Position numbers and translations under genes: made by a program. Positions 52,286 through 60,668 of a stretch of DNA of 64,000 bases are shown one piece after another. Positions within the stretch are counted from its first letter, which is position 1, and each line of letters starts with the position of its first letter. Origin of the DNA: Streptomyces sp. BV286 (lineage in GTDB: Bacteria > Actinomycetota > Actinomycetes > Streptomycetales > Streptomycetaceae); assembly GCF_019090165.1 (NCBI RefSeq), contig NZ_JAHRIB010000079.1, positions 107,387-171,386 on the forward strand. The letters run 5' to 3'. The notes under the pieces are model-generated. The model did not search any database. It was not told the origin of the DNA and worked only from the letters and a program-made list of their open reading frames with translations.

Positions 52286-52380
52286 CCGATCACCCTATGC
52301 AGCCGTCTCTCCCGCGACCAGAGCTTTCGATCACTTCGCCGGGTTGGTCACGTTCCCCGGGCCGTTCGTCCGCGGGCCGT

Positions 52381-52920
52381 TCACTTCCCCTGGAAGCAGG
52401 AGCACGAGGGGTGCGGGTACTCGGTCACGGTCCGGGTGACGGTGACGGTCGCCCCCGGCTTCGGAGGAGGCGGAGTCGTCCGGTGGCCGGCGGGCGGCGT
52501 GCCGGCCCTGCAGTTGCCGAGCACGTCCGCGCGGAACCACTCCTTGCCGCCGACCTCGGCGGTGAGATCGCCCCGCACGCAGGTGCCGTTGACCTCCTGG
52601 GTCACCTTGCCCTTGATGGTGATGTCCCGCCCGTCCCCGGTCTCGCCCAGGCAGTCGACGACCGCGACGCTCCGCACGCTCGGAGAGGCACCCACCGTCG
52701 CGCCCTTCTCCCCGTACGAGGCCGTGCAGGTGAGCCACTGCACGTCGACGCCCTGTCTCTCCAGCTCCCGGGTGCCCGCCTGGTCGGTGGTGATCGCCAC
52801 GGCGGCGGTGCTCATGCCGTTTCCCGGTTCGCACGCGACCAGCGCGAACACGGCCGCCGTCGCGGCCGCGGCCATCACCGGTCCGCGGTGCCGTGCACGC
52901 CTGCGCCTCATTGCCCCCAT
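52381..52920 (-). CDS. putative lipoprotein
   Basis: 179 residues. A basic N-terminus MRRRRARHRG, then a hydrophobic run and the lipobox LVAC (about residue 30). The mature part has paired cysteines (WLTCTASY, VVDCLGE, GTCVRGD, GNCRAG) that could form two disulfides. A Pro/Thr-rich tail ends in PHPSCSCFQGK. It resembles secreted DUF4333-like small lipoproteins of actinobacteria, without certainty. ATG at 52911 is an alternative start. Confidence 0.7.
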   Translation of the reverse strand: MGAMRRRRARHRGPVMAAAATAAVFALVACEPGNGMSTAAVAITTDQAGTRELERQGVDVQWLTCTASYGEKGATVGASPSVRSVAVVDCLGETGDGRDITIKGKVTQEVNGTCVRGDLTAEVGGKEWFRADVLGNCRAGTPPAGHRTTPPPPKPGATVTVTRTVTEYPHPSCSCFQGK

Positions 52921-52974
52921 GGACGGCAGCGTGCCACCGGTCGCCGACCGGCGGTAGACCGCATGCGGCCATGC

Positions 52975-53367
52975 TCAGCCGCGCAGCAGCAGCCACTCCT
53001 GCAGCTCCACCAGGTTCCCCTCGGGGTCCTTGAGGTACGCCACCCGCATACGGTCGGTCAGCTGGGCGGGTTCCCGCTGGAGGACCGCTCCGCGCGCGAG
53101 CACCGCCGCGCAGTACGCGTCGAGGTCGTCGACCCGCAGGACCACCAGAGAGCGGTGTCCCGTGGCCGAGTCCCCCAGCTCTCCGAGGACTTCGGCCATC
53201 GCCGCCCGGTCCTGGAGGGCGATGCCCGCCGACCCCGTGACGGGACTGAACTTCTCGTACGGGCCGTCCGTCGCGCCCGACTGGGACTTGAGCCCCAGCA
53301 CTTCGGCGTAGAAGCGGTAGCACGCGCGGAAGTCCGAGACGAGCAGCCGTACTTGTGCGAGTTCCAA
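52975..53367 (-). CDS. VOC-family (glyoxalase/dioxygenase-like) protein
   Basis: 130 residues with the two beta-alpha-beta-beta-beta modules of the vicinal oxygen chelate fold. LVSDFRACYRFYAEVLGLKS opens module one, and RMRVAYLKDPEGNLVELQEW closes module two with the metal-ligand glutamate. The first-module metal His is not obvious, so catalysis is uncertain. It lies 15 bp downstream of rsmE and may be co-expressed. Substrate unknown. Confidence 0.85.
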   Translation of the reverse strand: MELAQVRLLVSDFRACYRFYAEVLGLKSQSGATDGPYEKFSPVTGSAGIALQDRAAMAEVLGELGDSATGHRSLVVLRVDDLDAYCAAVLARGAVLQREPAQLTDRMRVAYLKDPEGNLVELQEWLLLRG

Positions 53368-53382
53368 GGCATCCCCTCAGGT

Positions 53383-54126
53383 TCAGGACCAGCGGCCCGT
53401 GCGGCCCAGCAGCAGTGCCACCGCCGCCGTCCCCGCGGTCGATGTGCGCAGCACGCTGCGGCCCAGCCGGCAGGTCCGCGCCCCGGCCGCCGTGAAGGTC
53501 TCCAACTCCTCGGGGGACACGCCGCCTTCGGGGCCGACGACGAGCACGATCTCGCCGGTGGAGGGGAGTTCGACCGTCGCGAGCGGCTCGCCCGGGTACT
53601 CCCTGTCCTCGTGCAGTACCGCCGCGAAGTCCGCTGTGGCGAGAAACGCGGCAACCTGTCGGGTCGTCATCGCGTCCGCGACCCGCGGGAAACGCACGCG
53701 CCGTGACTGCTTGCCGGCCTCGCGGGCGGTGGCCCGCCACTTCCCGAGCGCCTTCAGGCCCCGCTCGCCCCGCCACTGCGTGATGCAGCGGGACGCCGAC
53801 CAGGGGACGATCCCGTCGACGCCGGTCTCCGTCATGGTCTCGACGGCGAGTTCGCCGCGGTCGCCCTTGGGCAGGGCCTGCACGACGGTGATGCGGGGCG
53901 CCGGGACGGGCTCCTCGTGCACCCGGAGGCCGGTCACGACGAGCCGGTCCTTGCCCTCGGCCGCCTTGACGACGCCCTCCGCCCAGTGGCCGTCCCCGTC
54001 GGTGAGCACCACGTCCTCGCCGGACCGCAGCCGCTTCACGGACACGGCGTGCCGTCCCTCGGGGCCGTCGAGCACGAACTCGGGCCCGCCGGGCACCGCG
54101 TCGACCACGAACACGGGGGCGGTCAT
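53383..54126 (-). CDS. rsmE: 16S rRNA m3U1498 methyltransferase
   Basis: SPOUT-class enzyme that methylates N3 of U1498 in the decoding site. 247 residues. The N-terminal PUA-like part (EGRHAVSVKRLRSGEDVVL) precedes the trefoil-knot domain. VLVVGPEGGVSPEELETF and CRLGRSVLRTSTAGTAAVAL form the SAM knot. Start ATG 54126 overlaps the stop of the NMO gene by 4 nt. Conserved partner of hrcA-dnaJ in many bacteria. Confidence 0.94.
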   Translation of the reverse strand: MTAPVFVVDAVPGGPEFVLDGPEGRHAVSVKRLRSGEDVVLTDGDGHWAEGVVKAAEGKDRLVVTGLRVHEEPVPAPRITVVQALPKGDRGELAVETMTETGVDGIVPWSASRCITQWRGERGLKALGKWRATAREAGKQSRRVRFPRVADAMTTRQVAAFLATADFAAVLHEDREYPGEPLATVELPSTGEIVLVVGPEGGVSPEELETFTAAGARTCRLGRSVLRTSTAGTAAVALLLGRTGRWS

Positions 54127-55208
54127 CGGGCCACGCCCCCGCCCGGCCGGGAAGACAACGCTGTCCTGGCGGCGGCGAGTTCGGCCGCCAGCACCTCCAC
54201 CAGCTGCCCCGCGGGCAGCTCGCGGGCGAGCCGGTGCCCCTGCCCGGCCCACAGCGCCATCCCTTGCGCGTCCCCCGCCTTGGCCGCCGCCTTGCGCAGC
54301 TCGGAGGTGAGGTGGTGGATCTCGGGATAGGCGGCGGGCGCGTACGGCCCGTGCTCGCGCATGAAACGGTTCATCAGCCCCCGCGCCGGCCGGCCGGAGA
54401 ACGCGCGCGTCAGCTGCGTACGTACGAAGAGGGGGTTGGTCAGTGCCTGCTTGTGCACGGCGTGGGCGCCGGACTCGGGTGTGGCGAGGAAGGCGGTGCC
54501 CAGCTGGGCGAGGTCCGCGCCGGCGGCGAGCGCGGCGGCGATCTGGCTGCCGCGCATGATGCCGCCGGCCGCGACGATCGGGATCTGCACGGTCTCGCGG
54601 ACCTGCGCGACGAGCGAGAGCAGTCCGATGCCGGAGCCGTCGGTCTCCGGGTTGTCGCGGTGGGTGCCCTGGTGGCCCCCGGCCTCGACGCCCTGCACGA
54701 TCACCGCGTCGGCGCCCGCCCACTGCACGGCCTGTGCCTCCTCGGCGGTGGTCGCCGTGACCAGGGTCAGGGTGCCGGCCCGGCTGAGGGAGTCCAGGAC
54801 GTCGCGCGTGGGGCAGCCGAAGTGGAAGGAGACGACCGGCACCGGGTTGTCGAGGAGGACGGCGAGCTTGGCGTCGTAGCCGTCGTCGCGTCCGCTGTCG
54901 GGGTCGCCCAGCTCGGTCTGGTACCAGGAGGCCTCACCGGCGAGCTGGTGGGCGTAGACCTCGACGGCGGCCGGGTCGGCGTACTCGGGCTGTGGCATGA
55001 ACAGGTTCACGCCGAACGGGCGGCTCGTGATCCCCCGCAGCTGCTTGATGTCCTGGTACATGCCGTCGGCCGTCTTGTACCCGGCGGCGAGGAAACCGAG
55101 CCCTCCGGCCTCGGACACCGCCGCGGCGAGGTGCGGCACGGAGACGCCGCCCGCCATGGGGGCCTGCACGATCGGGTGAGGGAAAAGACCGGTCAGCGCG
55201 GAGGACAT
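54123..55208 (-). CDS. nitronate monooxygenase family protein
   Basis: 361 residues, FMN TIM barrel. PIVQAPMAGGVSVPHLAAAV begins the fold. GVEAGGHQGTHRDN carries the catalytic His and FMN loop. GGIMRGSQIAAALAAGADLA binds the FMN phosphate. It detoxifies propionate-3-nitronate or related nitronates. Start ATG 55208, coupled to rsmE. A 98-bp gap separates it from dnaJ2. Confidence 0.9.
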   Translation of the reverse strand: MSSALTGLFPHPIVQAPMAGGVSVPHLAAAVSEAGGLGFLAAGYKTADGMYQDIKQLRGITSRPFGVNLFMPQPEYADPAAVEVYAHQLAGEASWYQTELGDPDSGRDDGYDAKLAVLLDNPVPVVSFHFGCPTRDVLDSLSRAGTLTLVTATTAEEAQAVQWAGADAVIVQGVEAGGHQGTHRDNPETDGSGIGLLSLVAQVRETVQIPIVAAGGIMRGSQIAAALAAGADLAQLGTAFLATPESGAHAVHKQALTNPLFVRTQLTRAFSGRPARGLMNRFMREHGPYAPAAYPEIHHLTSELRKAAAKAGDAQGMALWAGQGHRLARELPAGQLVEVLAAELAAARTALSSRPGGGVAR

Positions 55209-55306
55209 GACGGCATGTTGTCACGTCCTCCGTACAAGTCCGAATCCGGCCTTCCGCCGGGCATAAGCCACAGGAATCATCCCGCGGCGAGCCCGGCGGT
55301 CACCGC

Positions 55307-56446
55307 TCAGGTACGGCCGTTGAAGGCGTCCTTCAGCCGGGAGAACAATCCCTGCTGCCCCGGCTGGAACTGCCCCGTGGGCCGCTCCTCGCCCCGCAGG
55401 ATGGCCAGCTCCCGCAGGACGCGCTCCTGCTCGGGGTCGAGCTTCGTCGGCGTCATGACCTCGACGTGGACGATGAGGTCGCCCCGCCCGCCGCCGCGCA
55501 GGTGCGTGACCCCGCGCCCGTGCAGCGGGATCGACTGACCGGACTGGGTGCCCGGACGGATGTCGACCTCTTCGAGCCCGTCGAGCGTCTCCAGCGGGAC
55601 CTTCGTCCCCAGCGCCGCCGCGGTCATCGGGATGGTGACCGTGCAGTGCAGGTCGTCGCCGCGCCGCTGGAACATGTTGTGCGGCAGCTCGTGGATCTCC
55701 ACGTACAGGTCACCGGCGGGGCCGCCGCCGGGGCCGACCTCGCCCTCGCCCGCGAGCTGGATCCGGGTGCCGTTGTCGACACCCGCGGGGATCTTCACGG
55801 TCAGGGTCCGGCGCGAGCGGACGCGCCCGTCGCCCGCGCACTCGGGGCACGGCGTGGGAACGACCGTCCCGAAGCCCTGGCACTGCGGACACGGCCGGGA
55901 CGTCATGACCTGGCCCAGGAAGGACCGCGTGACCTGGGACACCTCGCCGCGACCGCGGCACATGTCACAGGTCTGCGCGGACGTGCCGGGAGCGGCGCCC
56001 TCACCACTGCAGGTGGTGCAGACGACGGCCGTGTCGACCTGGATGTCCTTCGTCGTGCCGAAGGCCGCCTCGTCGAGCTCGACCTCCAGCCGGATCATCG
56101 CGTCCTGGCCGCGCCGCGTGCGCGACCGCGGGCCCCGCTGCGACGCCGTACCGAAGAACGCGTCCATGATGTCCGAGAAGTTCCCGAAGCCGCCGGCGCC
56201 GAAGCCGCCCGCGCCACCGCCGCCCGCCTGGGACAGCGGGTCGCCGCCGAGGTCGTAGACCTGCTTCTTCTGCGGGTCCGACAACACCTCGTACGCGGCG
56301 TTGATCTCCTTGAAGCGCTCCTGCGTCTTCGGATCGGGGTTGACGTCCGGGTGCAGCTCGCGTGCGAGCCGCCGGAATGCCTTCTTGATCTCGTCCTGGG
56401 ACGCGTCGCGGCGCACGCCGAGTACGGCGTAGTAGTCCGTGGCCAC
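55307..56446 (-). CDS. dnaJ: chaperone DnaJ (DnaJ2)
   Basis: Hsp40 co-chaperone, 379 residues. J-domain 1-70 with HPD in ELHPDVNPD. A Gly/Phe-rich segment at about 75-105 follows. Four zinc-finger repeats come next: CTTCSGEG, CDMCRGRG, CPQCQGFG, CPECAGDG. The C-terminal substrate domain is complete. Start GTG 56446 is immediately behind the hrcA stop (0 nt). As in other streptomycetes, this hrcA-linked copy is DnaJ2, distinct from the dnaK-operon DnaJ. Confidence 0.96.
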   Translation of the reverse strand: MATDYYAVLGVRRDASQDEIKKAFRRLARELHPDVNPDPKTQERFKEINAAYEVLSDPQKKQVYDLGGDPLSQAGGGGAGGFGAGGFGNFSDIMDAFFGTASQRGPRSRTRRGQDAMIRLEVELDEAAFGTTKDIQVDTAVVCTTCSGEGAAPGTSAQTCDMCRGRGEVSQVTRSFLGQVMTSRPCPQCQGFGTVVPTPCPECAGDGRVRSRRTLTVKIPAGVDNGTRIQLAGEGEVGPGGGPAGDLYVEIHELPHNMFQRRGDDLHCTVTIPMTAAALGTKVPLETLDGLEEVDIRPGTQSGQSIPLHGRGVTHLRGGGRGDLIVHVEVMTPTKLDPEQERVLRELAILRGEERPTGQFQPGQQGLFSRLKDAFNGRT

Positions 56447-57463
56447 TTACGACTCCGCCAGGATCTGTCCTACGTACCGTGCCACCGCTCGTACCGCTCC
56501 CATCGTTCCGGGGTAATCCATGCGCGTCGGTCCGACCACGCCGAGTTTTGCCACTGCTTCGCCGCCCGAACCGTAGCCGACGGAGACCACCGAAGTGGAG
56601 TTGAGTCCCTCATGGGCGTTCTCGTGACCGATCCGTACGGCCATGCCCGAATCATTGACCTCACCCAGGAGTTTGAGGAGCACGACCTGCTCCTCCAACG
56701 CCTCCAGCACCGGACGGATGGTGAGGGGAAAATCATGTCCGAAGCGGGTCAGATTGGCGGTGCCGCCGATCATCAGCCGCTCCTCGGTCTCCTCGACGAG
56801 TGTCTCCAGGAGAGTCGAGAGCACCGTCGCGACCGTACCCCGGTCCTCCGCCTCGAAAGCATCGGGGAGATCCTGCACCAGTTGCGGGACGTCCGCGAAA
56901 CGGCGGCCCGCGACCCGGCTGTTGAGCCGCGCGCGCAGGTCCGCCAGTGAGGCTTCCCCGAAGGGGGCCGGGCAGTCCACCATGCGCTGCTCGACGCGGC
57001 CGGTGTCCGTGATCAGTACGAGCATGACGCGGGCCGGGGCCAGCGACAGCAGCTCCACATGACGCACGGTCGAGCGCGTGAGCGAGGGGTACTGGACGAC
57101 GGCGACCTGCCGGGTGAGCTGCGCGAGGAGCCGCACGGTCCGCCCCACGACGTCGTCGAGGTCGACGGCGCCGTCCAGGAAGTGGTGGATCGCCCGCCGC
57201 TCCGGCGCGGTCATCGGCTTGACACCCGCGAGCTTGTCGACGAAGAGCCGGTAGCCCTTGTCCGTGGGGATGCGGCCGGCGCTGGTGTGCGGCTGGGCGA
57301 TGTAGCCCTCGTCCTCCAGGACCGCCATGTCGTTGCGGACGGTCGCCGGTGAGACACCCAGCCGGTGACGCTCCGTGAGCGCCTTGGAGCCGACCGGCTC
57401 CTCCGTGCCCACGTAGTCCTGGACGATGGCGCGCAGTACTTCGAGCCTGCGTTCACTGAGCAT
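56447..57463 (-). CDS. hrcA: heat-inducible repressor HrcA
   Basis: Represses heat-shock genes through CIRCE. 338 residues. The winged helix at 1-75 has the signature [20 protein letters not shown] and [20 protein letters not shown]. The GAF-like domain follows, with the dimer domain at the C-terminus ([20 protein letters not shown]). Start ATG 57463 with GGAGG 8-12 nt upstream. A CIRCE element lies 60-85 bp upstream, so it autoregulates itself and dnaJ2. Confidence 0.96.
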   Translation of the reverse strand: MLSERRLEVLRAIVQDYVGTEEPVGSKALTERHRLGVSPATVRNDMAVLEDEGYIAQPHTSAGRIPTDKGYRLFVDKLAGVKPMTAPERRAIHHFLDGAVDLDDVVGRTVRLLAQLTRQVAVVQYPSLTRSTVRHVELLSLAPARVMLVLITDTGRVEQRMVDCPAPFGEASLADLRARLNSRVAGRRFADVPQLVQDLPDAFEAEDRGTVATVLSTLLETLVEETEERLMIGGTANLTRFGHDFPLTIRPVLEALEEQVVLLKLLGEVNDSGMAVRIGHENAHEGLNSTSVVSVGYGSGGEAVAKLGVVGPTRMDYPGTMGAVRAVARYVGQILAES

Positions 57464-57521
57464 CGCGCACACCTCCAGATGGTTTCCCCGCGGCCGTCGA
57501 CCGGCCTTCGATCGCCTTCGC

Positions 57522-57548
57522 CTGGCACTCAGCGCGCACGAGTGCCAG
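57522..57548. promoter_or_regulatory. CIRCE element (HrcA operator)
   Basis: CTGGCACTC-N9-GAGTGCCAG, a perfect 9-bp inverted repeat with the canonical 9-bp spacer. It differs from the consensus TTAGCACTC/GAGTGCTAA at the outer bases only. Located 59 bp before hrcA. Confidence 0.9.
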
Positions 57549-57667
57549 CATCCCCGGCCCAGTGTACGGCCGGTTGGTACGACCCGGGCAAGGGCGGGCC
57601 TGCGATGTCGCGGCGACGTGTACGGGGCTGTCCCGCTCTGTCGGGAACATGGGGTTAGCGTCGGCGC

Positions 57668-58423
57668 ATGACGGTGACTTGGGAAGAGGCCGGGCGGGAA
57701 GAGTCCGGATGGGAGGAGCTGGCCGCCTACGCCGGCCGGTTCCGCCTGCCGGTCTGGGACTGCACGGTCGGGCTCGTGGTGGGCGAGGACGCGGCGCTCA
57801 TGATCGACGCGGGATCGAGTGTGCGGGAGGGCGCGCGGCTGCGGGCACGGGCGCGACGGCTGCTCGGCGGCGGGCGGATCACGCATCTCGCGCTCACGCA
57901 CCCGCACTTCGACCATGTCTTCGGGGCGTCGGCGTTCGCGGGGGTCGAGGTGTTCGGCGCGGTGGGTCTTGAGCGGGTGCTCGCCGACGGCCGGGACGAG
58001 TTGTGCGCGGACGCGGTGCGCAACGGCGCCGATCCGGAGGAGGCGGCCGGGGCGGCGGACCTCCTCGTCCGGCCGAGGCACCTCGTCTCGGGAGAATGGA
58101 CGCTCGACCTGGGCGGGGGCCGGCAGGTGCTGCTGGCGAACGTCGGTCCGGGACACACCGCCCATGACCTGGCCGTACTGGTGTCAGCGGGGCCCGGCAC
58201 GGACTCCCCCGAGATCGTCTTCTGCGGTGACCTGGTCGAGGAGTCGGGCGAGCCCCAGGCCGGCCCCGACGCGGTGCCCTCGCACTGGCCGGCGGCCCTG
58301 GACCGGCTGCTCGACCTCGGGGGCGAGGACGCGGTGTACGTGCCCGGGCACGGGGCGGTGGTGGACGCGGCGTTCGTCCGGGCCCAACGGGACGCGCTGG
58401 CACGGCGTTTCGGCGTGTCGTAG
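57668..58423 (+). CDS. metallo-beta-lactamase-fold hydrolase
   Basis: 251 residues. [13 protein letters not shown] is the HxHxDH zinc motif (about 77-82). [13 protein letters not shown] carries the third histidine, [12 protein letters not shown] the bridging aspartate and [10 protein letters not shown] the last histidine. This pattern fits class B hydrolases such as quinoprotein- or lactonase-like enzymes; the substrate is not deducible. Start ATG 57668, about 6 nt after a TAGCGT hexamer, so possibly leaderless. Divergent from hrcA. Confidence 0.88.
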   Translation: MTVTWEEAGREESGWEELAAYAGRFRLPVWDCTVGLVVGEDAALMIDAGSSVREGARLRARARRLLGGGRITHLALTHPHFDHVFGASAFAGVEVFGAVGLERVLADGRDELCADAVRNGADPEEAAGAADLLVRPRHLVSGEWTLDLGGGRQVLLANVGPGHTAHDLAVLVSAGPGTDSPEIVFCGDLVEESGEPQAGPDAVPSHWPAALDRLLDLGGEDAVYVPGHGAVVDAAFVRAQRDALARRFGVS

Positions 58424-58491
58424 ACGACCTTCCGGCGTGTCGCGAGGGGGGTCGGCGCACCTGGCCGGGGCCTTCTCCTATCGTCATCCGA

Positions 58492-59295
58492 ATGCGCCAG
58501 TACTCACCGGACCTGACCCCTCCGTGGAAGAAGCCCAAGCCCGTGCCCGAGGTCGCGGCCGAGCCGGGACTCGTGGTCGAGGAGCCCGGGACCGGGTTCT
58601 GCGGTGCCGTGATCCGCTGCGAGGCGGGCACGGTCACGCTGGAGGACCGCTTCGGCAAGCACCGGGTGTTCCCGCTGGAGCCGCGCGGCTTCCTGCTGGA
58701 GGGGCGCGTGGTGACGCTCGTACGCCCGTCCGCCGGGCCGGTGCGCCCCACGCGTACGGCGTCGGGGTCCGTCGCCGTGCCGGGGGCGCGGGCCCGGGTG
58801 GCCCGGGCGGGGCGCATCTACGTCGAGGGCCGCCACGACGCCGAACTGGTGGAGCGGGTGTGGGGTGACGACCTGCGCATCGAGGGGGTCGTCGTGGAGT
58901 ATCTGGAGGGCGTCGACGACCTGCCCGCCATCGTCGACGAGTTCGGTCCGGGGCCGGACGCACGGCTGGGGGTCCTCGTGGACCACCTGGTCCCCGGCTC
59001 GAAGGAGTCGCGGATCGCGGAGGCCGTGACGAGCGAGCACGCGCTGGTCGTGGGCCATCCGTACATCGACGTCTGGGAGGCCGTGAAGCCCGCGTCCGTG
59101 GGCATCCCGGGGTGGCCCCGGGTGCCGCGCGGGCAGGACTGGAAGACGGGCGTCTGCCGGGCTCTGCGCTGGCCGGAGAACACGGGTGCGGCGTGGGAGC
59201 GGATCCTCGGGTCCGTCCACTCCTACCGGGACCTGGAGCCGGAACTGCTGGGCCGGGTGGAGGAGTTGATCGACTTCGTGACGGCGCCGGAGTGA
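58492..59295 (+). CDS. DUF3097 domain protein
   Basis: 267 residues. The second half reads like a Toprim-type fold: AGRIYVEGRHDAELVERVWG, then GVVVEYLEGVDDLPAIVDEF and VLVDHLVPGSKESRIA. The conserved Glu (VEGRHD) and DxD-like (VDHL) are positioned as in Toprim nucleic-acid enzymes. The first half has a small beta domain (GTVTLEDRFGKHRVFPLEPR). The family is widespread in actinobacteria and of unknown function. Start ATG 58492, 7 nt after TATCGT, without ribosome site. It is followed by a shared terminator. Confidence 0.88.
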   Translation: MRQYSPDLTPPWKKPKPVPEVAAEPGLVVEEPGTGFCGAVIRCEAGTVTLEDRFGKHRVFPLEPRGFLLEGRVVTLVRPSAGPVRPTRTASGSVAVPGARARVARAGRIYVEGRHDAELVERVWGDDLRIEGVVVEYLEGVDDLPAIVDEFGPGPDARLGVLVDHLVPGSKESRIAEAVTSEHALVVGHPYIDVWEAVKPASVGIPGWPRVPRGQDWKTGVCRALRWPENTGAAWERILGSVHSYRDLEPELLGRVEELIDFVTAPE

Positions 59296-59370
59296 GATCC
59301 GCAACACGTCCCTGAAGGCTGCCGCCCCCGGACCCCTCTGTCGGCCCGCACAGCCTCGTCCTCACCCGCT

Positions 59371-59394
59371 GGAGGGGCTGGTTTCAGCCCCTCC
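59371..59394. terminator. bidirectional terminator between DUF3097 and hemW
   Basis: GGAGGGGCTG pairs perfectly with CAGCCCCTCC around GTTT (10-bp stem). The two genes converge here. Confidence 0.85.
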
Positions 59395-59404
59395 GGGGTG
59401 TGAC

Positions 59405-60646
59405 TCAGTCCACCAGGTCCCGCACCACCGCGTCCGCGAGCAGCCGCCCCCGCAGGGTGAGCACCGCGCTCCCGCGCTCGTACGGCTCCGGCTGGAGCAG
59501 GCCGTCGGACAGCGCCCGCCGCGAAGCCGCGAGACCGTCCGCGTGGAGCAGCGACAGCGGCGCCCCCTCAAGGAGCCGGAGCTCCAGCAGGATGCGCTCC
59601 ACCCGCCGGTCCTCGTCCGACAGGAGTTCCCGCCCGGCCCCGGGCGAGCGTCCCGCCGCGAGGGCCGCCGCGTACGCCCCCGGGTGCTTGACGTTCCACC
59701 ACCGCACCCCGCCCACATGGCTGTGGGCGCCGGGCCCGGCCCCCCACCAGTCGGCCCCGCGCCAGTACAGCTCGTTGTGGAGGCAGCGGCCGCTCTGCGA
59801 CGTGGCCCAGTTGGAGACCTCGTACCAGGAGAAGCCCGCCGCGGAGAGGCGGTCCTCCGCGATCAGGTACCGGTCCGCGTGGACGTCGTCGTCCGTCATC
59901 GGAACCTCGCCGCGCCGGATGCGGCGCGCGAGCTGCGTGCCCTCCTCGACGATCAGCGCGTACGCCGAGACGTGGTCGGGCCCGGCACCGATCGCCGCGT
60001 CGAGCGAGGCCCGCCAGTCGTCGTCGCTCTCCCCGGGCGTGCCGTAGATGAGGTCGAGGTTGACGTGGTCGAAGCCGGCCGCGCGGGCCTCGGCGACGCA
60101 GGCCTCGGGCCGGCCGGGGGTGTGGGTGCGGTCCAGCACCTTCAGCACGTGCTGCCGCGCGCTCTGCATGCCGAAGGAGATCCGGTTGAAGCCGCCGGCC
60201 CTCAGGGTGGCCAGGTAGGCCGGGTCCACGGACTCCGGGTTCGCCTCGGTCGTGATCTCCGCGTCGTCCGCGAGCCCGAACTCGTCCCGGATCGCCCCCA
60301 GCATCCGTACGAGATCGTCGGCGGCCAGCAGCGTAGGCGTACCGCCGCCGACGAAGACCGTGCGGACGGGCCGCGGATCGTCGCCGAGGGTCTTGCGGGC
60401 CAGCCGGACCTCGTCGGTCAGCATCGAGGCGTAGTTGTCGCGGGAGGCCAGCACGCCCCCCGAGCTCCGCAGCTCCGTCGCCGTGTACGTGTTGAAATCG
60501 CAGTAGCCGCAGCGTGTCGCGCAGTACGGGACATGGAGGTAGAACCCGAGCGGACGGTCGGCCGCGCCGGCCAGGGCGTGCGCGGGCAGCGCCCCGTCGT
60601 CGGGGACGGGCTCGCCGTCGGGAAGTGCGGAAGGCATGTCCTCCAT
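59405..60646 (-). CDS. hemW: radical SAM protein HemW
   Basis: 413 residues. The radical-SAM cluster motif is C42-x3-C46-x2-C49 (YCATRCGYCDFNTY). VRTVFVGGGTPTLL is the glycine-rich SAM motif. NRISFGMQSARQHVLKVLDR and HNELYWRGADWWGAGPGAHS are HemN/HemW segments. It has been shown elsewhere to be a heme chaperone rather than a coproporphyrinogen oxidase; annotation as HemN would be misleading. Start ATG 60646; ATG 60637 is possible. Only 22 bp separate it from the SpoIIE-type gene upstream. Confidence 0.94.
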   Translation of the reverse strand: MEDMPSALPDGEPVPDDGALPAHALAGAADRPLGFYLHVPYCATRCGYCDFNTYTATELRSSGGVLASRDNYASMLTDEVRLARKTLGDDPRPVRTVFVGGGTPTLLAADDLVRMLGAIRDEFGLADDAEITTEANPESVDPAYLATLRAGGFNRISFGMQSARQHVLKVLDRTHTPGRPEACVAEARAAGFDHVNLDLIYGTPGESDDDWRASLDAAIGAGPDHVSAYALIVEEGTQLARRIRRGEVPMTDDDVHADRYLIAEDRLSAAGFSWYEVSNWATSQSGRCLHNELYWRGADWWGAGPGAHSHVGGVRWWNVKHPGAYAAALAAGRSPGAGRELLSDEDRRVERILLELRLLEGAPLSLLHADGLAASRRALSDGLLQPEPYERGSAVLTLRGRLLADAVVRDLVD

Positions 60647-60668
60647 TGTCCCGTACGGACGGCTGTGC

